Below are positions 5,906 to 13,228 of a DNA stretch of 13,317 nucleotides, piece after piece. Below the pieces are notes generated by a model. It worked only from the letters and a program-made list of their open reading frames with translations. It made no database searches and was not told where the DNA came from. The translations under genes and the position numbers were made by a program. This stretch comes from UBA4417 sp031550085 (GTDB lineage: Bacteria > Bacteroidota > Bacteroidia > Bacteroidales > UBA4417): assembly GCA_031550085.1 (NCBI GenBank), contig JAVBOY010000049.1:1-13317 (forward strand), in the 5' to 3' direction. Within the stretch, counting starts at the first letter, position 1. The number at the start of each line of letters is the position of its first letter.

Positions 5906-6061
5906 TTGTCCTACGGACAACAGCAAGATCGGTAATTCCTTGCTATAAAAATGTTATATTCTCCATTGACATGTTCTTGTCCCACGGACAACAGCAAGAT
6001 CGGTAATTCCTTGCTATAAAAATGTTATATTCTCCATTGACATGTTCTTGTCCACGGACAA
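5906..6061. repeat. 70-71-bp palindrome-bearing repeat, 3 palindromes
   Basis: Palindromes TTGTCC-TAC-GGACAA (5906-5920), TTGTCC-CAC-GGACAA (5977-5991) and TTGTCC-AC-GGACAA (6048-6061) are 71 bp apart. The loop varies while the arms stay fixed. The intervening sequence carries an extra A relative to block 2, so this array expanded separately from the one in block 2. Confidence 0.85.
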
Positions 6062-6127
6062 CAGCAAGATTTATGATTCTCCGTTAGGAGAAAAAAATCC
6101 ATAAAATAATAAAAAGAATGAACCGAA

Positions 6128-6174
6128 TTGCCCGTCAGGGTAGTAACCGGGCATCGGTAATTTCACCGGTTTGA
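6128..6174. repeat. 47-nt dispersed element, copy 3
   Basis: The copy is like the other three, with GGTAATTT in place of GATCATTT near the middle. It is the rightmost copy in the window. Confidence 0.72.
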
Positions 6175-6405
6175 CAATCCTGCCTGCCCAGGGTCCGGGT
6201 ATACCGTGTTCCTGATAATTTCGAAGGGCCGGAATAATCACGGAGTGATTGAATAAAAATAACCATAGGAAAAAGAGTAATCCGGAACACTGCCGGGCAG
6301 TTGTACCGCCGTCGAACCAAAAGAAACGGCATACTGAAAGGTTTAAAGCACAACCCTGGACGAACACGTCCGGCTCTTTTTTTAATCATTAGTTTTAAAC
6401 AGCCG

Positions 6406-6436
6406 TTTTTCAACCGGACGCAAATCGTTACTTTTG
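6406..6436 (+). promoter_or_regulatory. Probable promoter of the PurF-like gene
   Basis: TACTTTTG at 6429-6436 matches the Bacteroidota -7 consensus TAnnTTTG. A T-run at 6406-6410 sits about 18 bp upstream, where a TTTG-like -33 element is expected. The predicted start, near 6443, leaves an untranslated leader of about 20 nt before the ATG at 6463. That spacing supports the 6463 start over the longer open frame. Confidence 0.55.
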
Positions 6437-6462
6437 TTCTTTATTTTTTAAAACGAAGAACG

Positions 6463-7869
6463 ATGAGTGGATTTTTTGGTTGTGTTTCGAAAAACGATGC
6501 CGTTCCCGATGTGTTTTACGGTACGGATTACCATTCGCATTTGGGAACACGGCGCGGCGGATTGGCCTTTTACGATGCGGAAGCGGGATTTCAACGTTCC
6601 ATACACAACATTGAAAACAGTTATTTCCGGAATAAATTTGAAACCAACATCCTTGAATTTAAGGGAAATAGCGGTATCGGAGTGATCAGCGATTACGAGG
6701 CCCAGCCCATTGTGGTGAATTCCCATTTGGGAAAATTTGCTTTGGCGCATGTGGGACGGATTTTAAATGCCGAAGAACTGGAAGCGGATTTCTTGCATCG
6801 CCACCGCCATTTTTCCGAGACCTCGGGCAATGGCGTCAATCCCACTGAATTGATTGCCATGTTGATTTGCGAAGGCCAGGATTTGCTGTCGGGCATTCAA
6901 CATGCCTTGCGTTCCGTCAAAGGTTCTTCGTCCTTGCTTATTTTAACGGACGAAGGGATTATTGCCGCCCGCGACAAATTCGGACGGACGCCGATTATTA
7001 TCGGTAAAAGTCCCGATGCGTATGCGGCAAGTTTTGAAACCTGCGCTTTTTCGAATTTGAACTACGAAATCACCCGTTATCTGGGGCCGGGCGAAATCGG
7101 GATGATTACCGCCACGGAATACCGGCAGTTGGCTGCTCCCGGCGACCAGATGCAGATTTGCGCCTTCCTCTGGGTTTATTATGGGTATCCGCCTTCGTAT
7201 TATGAAAATATCAACGTCGAAAGTTGCCGCTACCGTTGCGGCGCTGCTTTGGCAAAAGACGATGTAGTAGAAGCCGAATTTGTGGCTGGGGTTCCCGATT
7301 CGGGTGTGGGCTCGGGATTGGGTTATTCCAACGAGAAGAAACTGCCGTTTACACGTCCCTATACCAAATACACGCCGACCTGGCCGCGCAGTTTTACGCC
7401 TACCACGCAGGAACAACGCGATTTGGTCGCCAAAATGAAATTGATTCCCAATCCGGATTTGATCGAAGGCAAAAGCGGGGTGTTTTTGGACGATAGCATT
7501 GTGCGCGGAACCCAATTGAAAGACAACACCAACGATCTGCATCAGGCCGGTATCCGAGAAATACATATGCGTATTGCCTGTCCACCCTTGTTGTATCCTT
7601 GCGAGTACCTGAACTTCTCGCGTTCGCGCAACAGTTTGGAACTGGCAACCCGCAAAGCCGTGATGGAACTGGAGGGAACAGAAAATGCGGATTTTACGAA
7701 ATATCTGGATCCGGAATCGGAAGATTACCGGAAGATGGTGGACGTTATGCGGGAAAAACTCGGGTTAACTACCTTGAAATTCCAAAAAATGGATGATTTG
7801 GTGGAGGCCATCGGCCTGCCCAAAGAAAAACTCTGTACCCATTGCTTTGACGGGACAGGGCTTTTTTAA
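6463..7869 (+). CDS. PurF-like phosphoribosyltransferase lacking the glutaminase cysteine
   Basis: This 468-aa protein has the two-domain plan of amidophosphoribosyltransferase (PRPP plus glutamine to phosphoribosylamine, first step of purine synthesis). The N-terminal half is a class II glutamine amidotransferase fold (GTRRGG at 28-33, GNSGIGVISD at 68-77). The C-terminal half is a phosphoribosyltransferase with VPDSG (277-281) and the PRPP motif FLDDSIVRGT (341-350). C233, C380, C458 and C461 fall where iron-sulfur ligands occur in Bacillus-type PurF. The oddity is the N-terminus: MSGFFG aligns with CGVFG of PurF, so the catalytic Cys1 is serine here. Glutaminase activity is probably lost or altered, leaving an ammonia-dependent or repurposed enzyme. 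From memory, Bacteroidota carry such a paralog beside a canonical PurF. I chose ATG 6463 because upstream codons show no family similarity and a promoter lies just before it. Confidence 0.85.
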   Translation: MSGFFGCVSKNDAVPDVFYGTDYHSHLGTRRGGLAFYDAEAGFQRSIHNIENSYFRNKFETNILEFKGNSGIGVISDYEAQPIVVNSHLGKFALAHVGRILNAEELEADFLHRHRHFSETSGNGVNPTELIAMLICEGQDLLSGIQHALRSVKGSSSLLILTDEGIIAARDKFGRTPIIIGKSPDAYAASFETCAFSNLNYEITRYLGPGEIGMITATEYRQLAAPGDQMQICAFLWVYYGYPPSYYENINVESCRYRCGAALAKDDVVEAEFVAGVPDSGVGSGLGYSNEKKLPFTRPYTKYTPTWPRSFTPTTQEQRDLVAKMKLIPNPDLIEGKSGVFLDDSIVRGTQLKDNTNDLHQAGIREIHMRIACPPLLYPCEYLNFSRSRNSLELATRKAVMELEGTENADFTKYLDPESEDYRKMVDVMREKLGLTTLKFQKMDDLVEAIGLPKEKLCTHCFDGTGLF

Positions 7870-8428
7870 TTGAAAATGGAGAATTGAAAATTGAAAGTGG
7901 GTTTGTAACGGGTAATGTGTGACGGGTAACGAGTTTTAAGGCAGAAAGAAAAAAGCAGAAGGCATTTCAATTGAAAATTGAGAATTGAAAATTGAAAACG
8001 ATTTATTAGTTCATGGTTAACGGGTTTAGAATGAACCTCTGTGTGACTCTGTGAACCTTATTATAGCTGAAAGGAAAAAACAGAAGGCAGAAAGCAGAAC
8101 GAGGAAACAAACAACAAAAAACAATCAACAATTCTTTCACCCTTCACACTATGCGATTGCAATATAATATTATTAGATTAAATTATCCTATTCGGTTCGA
8201 AACAACATAACAACCACTTCTCCATTTTACCAGCTCAACGATCCAACAAATAACGAACAACAAATAACAACTCAACAGTTCAACACCTCAACGATTCAAC
8301 AAACACCCTTTCCCCAACTTCCCCGATTTCCCCAACAAACAATTCAACAGTTAAACGATTAAACAAGCATTTCACCCTTCACAAATAAACAACTCAACAG
8401 TTCAACAACTCAACGATTCAACATCCAT
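7870..8428. other. Low-complexity intergenic region with shared word repeats
   Basis: No gene is visible. The sequence is made of recurring short words (variants of AATTGAAAATTG, GAACAACTCAACAG and TTCACCCTTCAC). The 37 bp at 7868-7904 are identical to 11050-11086, and the 33 bp at 8346-8378 differ at one base from 11243-11275. An A/T-rich core near 8150-8200 resembles one near 12400-12440. No clear promoter for the downstream kinase could be picked out. Confidence 0.65.
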
Positions 8429-9517
8429 ATGCCTGCCGATCTCAAAATCATTCTCGACCAATTTGAACTTGAAGGCGCCTTTGCACAGGTAGTCCCCGTG
8501 AAAACCGGACATATCAACGAGAGTTACCGGGTTGAAATGCAGGATCCGGGGCATAACGGATACTTTTTGCAGTCGGTTAATTATCATATTTTCAAGGATG
8601 TACCTGCCCTGATGACGAACATCCAAAGGGTATTGCAACATTTAAAGAGCAAGGCGGACAAGCAAGCCAACGGCTTTTCGCTTTTGGAACTGGTTCCGGC
8701 AAAAGATCAACAGTATTTTTACTTATCCGGATCGGGCGACTATTGGCGGGTATATAAATTCCTGCCCGGGTGCCGGAGTTACGACCTGATTCAAAGCCCG
8801 CACGTGGCGTATGAAGCCGGAAAGGCTTTCGGACAGTTTATTGCCGACCTTTCCGACCTGGATGCTTCGTTGTTGACTGATACCATTCCCAATTTCCACA
8901 ATGTGGAAACCCGCTTGCAAACTTTTTGGGATACGGTACGGCGCGATCCCGAAAGACGAAAAGACAGCGTGAAAGCGGAAATTGATTTTGTATCGGCGCG
9001 GCAAGCCGGAATGATTGGCCTGTTCCGCAAAGTACAGTCGGGTGAAATCCCTACCCGCATTACACACAACGACACCAAAATCAACAATGTGATGTTCAAT
9101 GCGCAGGACCGGGCTTTTTGCATTGTCGATCTGGATACGGTGATGCCGGGCAGCATTTTGTACGATTTCGGCGATGCCATCCGTACGGGCGCCAACACGG
9201 CGAACGAAGACGAGCCGGATTTGGCAAAAGTAGACATCAACCTGGAGTTGTTCGAAAATTACACGAAAGGCTTTTTGGAAAAAACAGGCAAAGCCCTTAC
9301 ACAAACGGAAATCGGCCATTTGGCATTTTCCTGCCGCTACTTGACGTTTGTGATCGGGTTGCGTTTCTTGACCGACCATATCGACGGCGACCGGTACTTC
9401 CGGATTCAACGTCCCAACCACAATCTGGAGCGCGCCCGGGTTCAATTCCGCTTGGTAGAACAAATGGAGAAGCGAAAAGCGGAGATGGAAGCGATTGTGA
9501 ACCGCTATGTAAAATGA
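8429..9517 (+). CDS. NahK-like N-acetylhexosamine 1-kinase
   Basis: This 362-aa protein belongs to the aminoglycoside-phosphotransferase-like kinase fold. It closely follows the pattern of N-acetylhexosamine 1-kinase (NahK of bifidobacteria, about 360 aa), which phosphorylates GlcNAc or GalNAc at C1 using ATP. Visible motifs are the nucleotide-loop segment TGHINESYRV (26-35), the catalytic loop THNDTKINN (212-220, with D215 as the likely base and N220), the metal-binding IVDLDTVMPG (232-241), and YDFGDAIRTG (245-254). Start ATG 8429 fits the family's N-terminus. It lies 64 bp upstream of an AmgK-like kinase and in the same direction as a MurU-like gene, which suggests salvage of cell-wall or glycan amino sugars. 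GlcNAc, GalNAc or another hexosamine cannot be told apart here. Confidence 0.85.
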   Translation: MPADLKIILDQFELEGAFAQVVPVKTGHINESYRVEMQDPGHNGYFLQSVNYHIFKDVPALMTNIQRVLQHLKSKADKQANGFSLLELVPAKDQQYFYLSGSGDYWRVYKFLPGCRSYDLIQSPHVAYEAGKAFGQFIADLSDLDASLLTDTIPNFHNVETRLQTFWDTVRRDPERRKDSVKAEIDFVSARQAGMIGLFRKVQSGEIPTRITHNDTKINNVMFNAQDRAFCIVDLDTVMPGSILYDFGDAIRTGANTANEDEPDLAKVDINLELFENYTKGFLEKTGKALTQTEIGHLAFSCRYLTFVIGLRFLTDHIDGDRYFRIQRPNHNLERARVQFRLVEQMEKRKAEMEAIVNRYVK

Positions 9518-9581
9518 GGACTTTAGCCGTCATTTGGTGATGCGGTTTGTTTATCCATTTGAAAGAAGTAAAAATGATCCT

Positions 9582-11015
9582 ATGAAAACTCCGAAAGAGC
9601 GACTGCTGCAACTTTTCTTTATCTGGGCCAATGAAATGCCGCAAGAATGCACGGCATTGCCGCAGGCGGGGTCCGACCGCCGGTATTTTCGCATCAAAGG
9701 CGTGGAGAAACAAGCGATCGGCGTGATCGGTAAAGAACCGGAGGAAAATGCAGCTTTTGTCGGGTTGACCAAACATTTCCGGAAAAAGAACCTGCCCGTT
9801 CCCGAACTGTATGCGGAGGATTTGGAGCACCAAATCTATTTGATCCGTGATTTGGGAGATACGTCTTTGTTGGATGTGCTGGAAAAGAACCGTACGGACG
9901 GAAATCCCGATGCGGCAACGGAAGCTTTGTACCGGAAAGTCCTTGCCTGGTTGCCCCAATTTCAGGTAGTGGCCCACCAAGGTTTGGATTACGGCCTTTG
10001 TTATCCGGTTCCGGAATTTGACGCCTCATCCATGCGTTGGGATTTAAATTATTTCAAGTACTACTTTTTGCGCTTGCTGCAAATTCCGTTCGATGAATAT
10101 GCCCTGGAAAAAGATTTCGAAGCCTTGACGGCTTTCCTGTTGCAAGCCGACCGCAATTTCTTTATGTACCGCGATTTTCAGGCACGGAACGTGATGATTG
10201 CCGGCGATGAGCCTTATTTTATCGATTACCAGGGCGGGCGCAAAGGTCCCTTGGCCTACGATCTGGCTTCGTTGCTGTTTCAGGTGAAAGCCGGTTTGCC
10301 GTTTGCCTTTCGCGAAAAAATGCTGAAGCACTATCTGCAGGAACTCCGGAAATACCATCCGGTAGACGAAGCCCGATTCGTAAAAGAATACTACGGCTTT
10401 GTGCTGATCCGGCTTTTGCAGGTGATGGGCGCTTACGGATTCCGGGGCTTGTACGAGCGCAAGGCGCATTTTGTCCGGAGCATTCCGTATGCCATCGAAA
10501 ATGTAGGCTGGTATTTGGAAAACATTCAACCGGAAATTCCGTTGCCGGAACTATTCCGGGCGTTGAAAGCCGTGGCGGATAAACCCATCGAAATACCGGA
10601 TTTATCCACAGAGGGTTTGACGGTCTCGATCAACAGCTTTTCTTATAAAAAAGCCATTCCCACCGATTTCAGCGGAAACGGGGGCGGTTTTGTGTTCGAT
10701 TGCCGGGCTTTGCCGAATCCGGGACGTTACGAGCATTTCCGCAGCCTGACGGGAAAAGACGAACCGACCATTACCTTTTTGGAAAAAGAACGGTCGGTGG
10801 ACGGTTTTTTGCAATCGATTTTTAACTTGGTCGACAGCAGCGTGGAAGAATATCTGTTGCGGAAATTCAACCACCTGCAACTTAATTTCGGTTGTACCGG
10901 CGGGCAACACCGTTCCGTTTACTGCGCCGAACAAACCGCAAAACATATCCGGCAGCATTACCCGATGGTGAAGGTGGTTTTAAATCATACCGAGAAGGAG
11001 CATTGGAGAAAATGA
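9582..11015 (+). CDS. AmgK-like anomeric sugar kinase fused to a RapZ C-terminal domain
   Basis: This 477-aa protein has two domains. Residues 1-335 resemble AmgK, which phosphorylates MurNAc or GlcNAc at C1: GSDRRYFR (30-37), catalytic loop YRDFQARN (196-203, D198 and N203), metal-binding FIDYQGG (213-219), and GPLAYDLASLL (222-232). Residues 346-477 match the C-terminal domain of RapZ/YvcJ: DCRALPNPG (373-381), TGKDE (390-394), GCTGGQHRS (437-445) and NHTEKE (468-473). The P-loop N-terminal half of RapZ is absent, so the kinase takes its place. In E. coli the RapZ C-terminal domain binds glucosamine-6-phosphate and controls GlmS synthesis, so here it may sense an amino-sugar phosphate and adjust the kinase; that is inference. 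I prefer ATG 9582; ATG 9540 would add 14 residues. It probably shares a transcript with the NahK-like gene. Confidence 0.87.
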   Translation: MKTPKERLLQLFFIWANEMPQECTALPQAGSDRRYFRIKGVEKQAIGVIGKEPEENAAFVGLTKHFRKKNLPVPELYAEDLEHQIYLIRDLGDTSLLDVLEKNRTDGNPDAATEALYRKVLAWLPQFQVVAHQGLDYGLCYPVPEFDASSMRWDLNYFKYYFLRLLQIPFDEYALEKDFEALTAFLLQADRNFFMYRDFQARNVMIAGDEPYFIDYQGGRKGPLAYDLASLLFQVKAGLPFAFREKMLKHYLQELRKYHPVDEARFVKEYYGFVLIRLLQVMGAYGFRGLYERKAHFVRSIPYAIENVGWYLENIQPEIPLPELFRALKAVADKPIEIPDLSTEGLTVSINSFSYKKAIPTDFSGNGGGFVFDCRALPNPGRYEHFRSLTGKDEPTITFLEKERSVDGFLQSIFNLVDSSVEEYLLRKFNHLQLNFGCTGGQHRSVYCAEQTAKHIRQHYPMVKVVLNHTEKEHWRK

Positions 11016-11341
11016 GTTTTGGTGACGGGTAACGGGTAAACTACTTTTTAATTGAAAATGGAGAATTGAAAATTGAAAGTGGGTTTAGATAAGTAGACAA
11101 GTTGACGAGTAAACAAGTTGACAGAAAATCTCAGCGAAACTCAGTGAATCCTCAGCGATTCTCAGTGTAACTTTTTTTTAGCAGAAAGGAAAAAGCTGAA
11201 GGCGGAAAGCAAAAGGGGGGGGGGGATACAAATAAACAAATAAACAGTTAAACGATTAAACAGGCATTTCACCCTGTACCTTGAACCCTTAACCCATTTC
11301 ACCTTTCACTGTTCACGCTTCACCATTCACTACAAAACCTT
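11016..11341. other. Low-complexity intergenic region with an 11-base G run
   Basis: No gene is visible. It repeats words seen at 7870-8428, including the exact 37-bp copy at 11050-11086 and the 33-bp near-copy at 11243-11275. An uninterrupted run of 11 G lies at 11215-11225, a tract prone to slippage in cells and to sequencing error. Confidence 0.65.
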
Positions 11342-11473
11342 ATGAAAACCCTGTGCAAAACCAAAGACCCTGAAAAACTTGCCCGAAAGCAGGAAGAGCC
11401 GCGCTTTACATGCAAAAAGTGCGGACAAAAAGCGCATAAGGAAAAACACCTTTGCAAACCGGAGAAACTGTAA
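11342..11473 (+). CDS. Small CxxC/His protein, possible zinc-binding peptide
   Basis: This is a 43-aa open frame beginning MKTLCKTKDPEKL. The C-terminal half has C24-x2-C27, H32, H36 and C38 (FTCKKCGQKAH, then HLCKP), a spacing that could hold one zinc ion. It resembles short lysine-rich CxxCG proteins I recall as common in Bacteroidota, whose function is unknown to me. The intrinsic terminator at 11456-11486 overlaps its last codons, which supports a real transcript ending here. It is separated from the kinase upstream by more than 300 bp of low-complexity DNA, so it is probably an independent unit. Confidence 0.65.
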   Translation: MKTLCKTKDPEKLARKQEEPRFTCKKCGQKAHKEKHLCKPEKL

Positions 11474-11486
11474 CTGCTTCCGGTTT
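11456..11486 (+). terminator. Intrinsic terminator overlapping the end of the small CxxC gene
   Basis: AAACCGGA (11456-11463) pairs with TCCGGTTT (11479-11486), giving an 8-bp stem followed by TTGTTTT. The left arm lies inside the last codons of the small gene, so its 3' end does double duty. It separates that gene from the MurU-like gene, whose ATG is 53 bp further on. Confidence 0.75.
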
Positions 11487-11538
11487 TTGTTTTAATGAAA
11501 TGGATCAGCTATCATTTAGAAACAGCAAACAGGACGCC

Positions 11539-12276
11539 ATGAAAGCGATGATTTTTGCCGCAGGTTTGGGAACCCGTCTCAAACCGTACACTCAGGATAT
11601 GCCGAAGGCTTTGGTTCCTGTGGCCGGAAAGCCGATGCTGGAGCATGTGATCGACCGCTTGAAGCAATCCGGGGTCCATGAGATCGTCATCAACGTTCAC
11701 CATTTCCCACAACAAATCCTTGATTTTTTACAATCCAAACAGAACTTCGGTATCCGGATCGAAATCTCCGACGAAAGCGAAGCCTTGTTAAGTACGGGAG
11801 GGGGCTTGCAAAAAGCGGCCTGGTTTTTCGACGACGGCCAACCTTTTTTGGTGCACAATGTGGATATTATCTCCGATGTGGATTTTGCGCAAATGTATCG
11901 TTTTCATCAGGAAACCGCTTCGCTGGCCACTCTTGCCGTCAGCGAACGAAATACTTCGCGCTATTTTCTTTTTGATGAAAACCACCGGCTCCGGGGTTGG
12001 AAAAACAAAATTACGGGCGAAGTAAAGCCACCGTCGCTGGACAGTCGTTCTTTACGGGAGCTTGCTTTTAGCGGCATTCATATAATTTCTCCGGCTATTT
12101 TCCCGAAAATAACGGAAACCGGCAAGTTTGGCATTCCGGATGTTTATTTGCGGCTGGCTTTGGAAAACCGCATTTCCGGATTCGAACATGCCGCTGCAAA
12201 CTGGATCGATATGGGCAAAGCGGAGGAATTGGAACAAGCCGAACACTTGATCCGGAAATTGAAAAGGAGTTTTTAA
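11539..12276 (+). CDS. murU: MurU-like nucleotidyltransferase
   Basis: This 245-aa sugar-1-phosphate nucleotidyltransferase starts with the nucleotide-binding signature FAAGLGTRLKPYT (6-18), then KALVPVAGKPMLEH (23-36). It continues with the base-contacting LLSTGGGLQKA (83-93), NVDI (107-110), the sugar-binding SGIHIISP (178-185) and WIDMGKAEEL (222-231). Length and motifs fit MurU, which joins MurNAc-1-phosphate to UTP to give UDP-MurNAc, the step after AmgK in the recycling route described in Pseudomonas and in Tannerella forsythia. A related sugar-nucleotide role cannot be excluded. I chose ATG 11539 because the family signature begins there; the open frame to 11452 overlaps the small gene and its terminator. 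A weak promoter may lie in TTTTTG (11484-11489) and TATCATTT (11510-11517). Confidence 0.85.
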   Translation: MKAMIFAAGLGTRLKPYTQDMPKALVPVAGKPMLEHVIDRLKQSGVHEIVINVHHFPQQILDFLQSKQNFGIRIEISDESEALLSTGGGLQKAAWFFDDGQPFLVHNVDIISDVDFAQMYRFHQETASLATLAVSERNTSRYFLFDENHRLRGWKNKITGEVKPPSLDSRSLRELAFSGIHIISPAIFPKITETGKFGIPDVYLRLALENRISGFEHAAANWIDMGKAEELEQAEHLIRKLKRSF

Positions 12277-12577
12277 TGATAACACCTCCGGGTCATTTCG
12301 ACTGGAGCGAAGCGAAACGGAGAAATCTGTTTCCCAGCTTCCCCATTTTAAACCTTTTACCCTGCACCGTGTACCTTGAATCCTTACCCCTTTACAATAT
12401 GTGATTAAAATATCATAGTAATAGATTCTATTATCATGGTGAATTAAAATCACCCGAATATACACCTCCCCATTTCCCAAACTCCCCCATTTTCCCCTTT
12501 AACCCTGAACCCTTTACTCTGCAACGTTCACCCTTCACCCCATTTCCCAAACTTTCCCAATTTTCCCTTGACCCTAC
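12277..12577. other. Low-complexity spacer between convergent genes
   Basis: No gene is visible. The sequence contains CCC-rich words (TTTCCCAAACT, CCTTTACCC, CACCCTTCACC) and an A/T-rich core near 12400-12440 related to the one near 8150-8200. The murU-like and msrB genes converge on it. I see no clear intrinsic terminator for either gene. Confidence 0.6.
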
Positions 12578-13123
12578 TTATTTCACCAATTCCGGGGCTT
12601 TTTCGCCTTTGGGTTTAAAAATTAGGGCTTCGGAGTTGATGCAATACCGTAATCCGGTAGGAGCGGGGCCATCTTCAAACACATGCCCCAAATGTCCGCC
12701 GCATCGGGCGCACAATACTTCCGTGCGGGTCATCCCATGGCTTTTGTCGGTACGTTCGACAATATTAGTGGCTGTGGCGGCATCGTAAAAAGCCGGCCAG
12801 CCGCATCCTGAATTGTATTTGGTGGAAGAAGTAAACAGCAGGGCGCCGCAAGCAGCACAATAATAGGTTCCTTCGTTGAAAAAATCATCGTATTTTCCTG
12901 AAAAAGGCCGTTCTGTGGCCTGATTGCGAAGGACATCAAACTGGACGGGCGTCAGCAATTTACGCCATTCTTCATCGGTTTTTTGAATTTCAGTTTTCAC
13001 AGGTATATTTTTACTTTGGGTTGGTTTCGAAGGGGTGGTTTGGGCACAGGCAGTCATACTTATGCCTGTACAAACGGTGCAGAGTATTTGCAGAAAAATT
13101 CCTTGCAGCAAAAGCGTCTTCAT
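12578..13123 (-). CDS. msrB: Peptide-methionine (R)-S-oxide reductase MsrB, lipoprotein type
   Basis: This 181-aa protein reduces methionine-R-sulfoxide in proteins. The MsrB domain spans about 50-170. It has two zinc CxxC pairs (C89/C92 and C138/C141), SGCGWPAF (105-112) with the probable resolving C107, GHLGHVFEDGP (143-153), and the catalytic RYCINS (159-164, C161). The N-terminus is a signal peptide with a hydrophobic stretch from residue 4 and a likely lipobox, MTAC at 23-26, so the mature protein would be lipid-anchored at C26 outside the cytoplasm. There it would repair oxidised envelope proteins. It is a complete, single-domain form without a fused MsrA. Upstream lie a terminator and the end of a secreted-protein gene on the same strand, so it is probably transcribed separately. 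Confidence 0.95.
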   Translation of the reverse strand: MKTLLLQGIFLQILCTVCTGISMTACAQTTPSKPTQSKNIPVKTEIQKTDEEWRKLLTPVQFDVLRNQATERPFSGKYDDFFNEGTYYCAACGALLFTSSTKYNSGCGWPAFYDAATATNIVERTDKSHGMTRTEVLCARCGGHLGHVFEDGPAPTGLRYCINSEALIFKPKGEKAPELVK

Positions 13124-13182
13124 TTTTAAGGTTACTTATCGTTTAAATGAAACAAGTTTTGGACAAGATAGTTTGTAAAATA

Positions 13183-13210
13183 ATAAGGGCGGCTTGAAGG
13201 CCGCCCTTAT
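13183..13210 (-). terminator. Strong intrinsic terminator of the type IX cargo gene
   Basis: A perfect 11-bp GC-rich stem (ATAAGGGCGGC pairing with GCCGCCCTTAT) closes a 6-nt loop. On the minus strand it is followed by TATTTTAC. It lies 18 bp after the stop codon at 13229. Confidence 0.85.
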
Positions 13211-13228
13211 CACCATATCACACCGTGA

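Larger units (their letters stand above)
5020..6330. repeat. Tandem block 3 of the precursor locus
   Basis: The order of parts matches blocks 1 and 2. Similarity ends near 6330, within the segment that precedes the next hairpin in the other blocks; there is no fourth precursor to the right. The right boundary is an estimate from where the sequence diverges. Confidence 0.8.

Noticed and set aside
6301..6462. Upstream extension of the PurF-like protein by 54 residues
   Set aside because: The extension reads through the end of a repeat block and the likely promoter, with no family similarity before MSGFFG.
6943..7566. Long antisense frames inside the PurF-like and NahK-like genes (6943-7566, 8723-9463)
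   Set aside because: They lie entirely opposite well-supported coding regions and show no recognisable domains.
9534..9581. TTG start at 9534 for the AmgK-RapZ fusion
   Set aside because: It is a rare start codon, and the added residues have no family similarity. ATG 9582 is preferred, with 9540 possible.
11452..11538. Upstream start for the MurU-like protein at 11452
   Set aside because: It would overlap the small CxxC gene and the terminator. The family's N-terminal signature begins at 11539.
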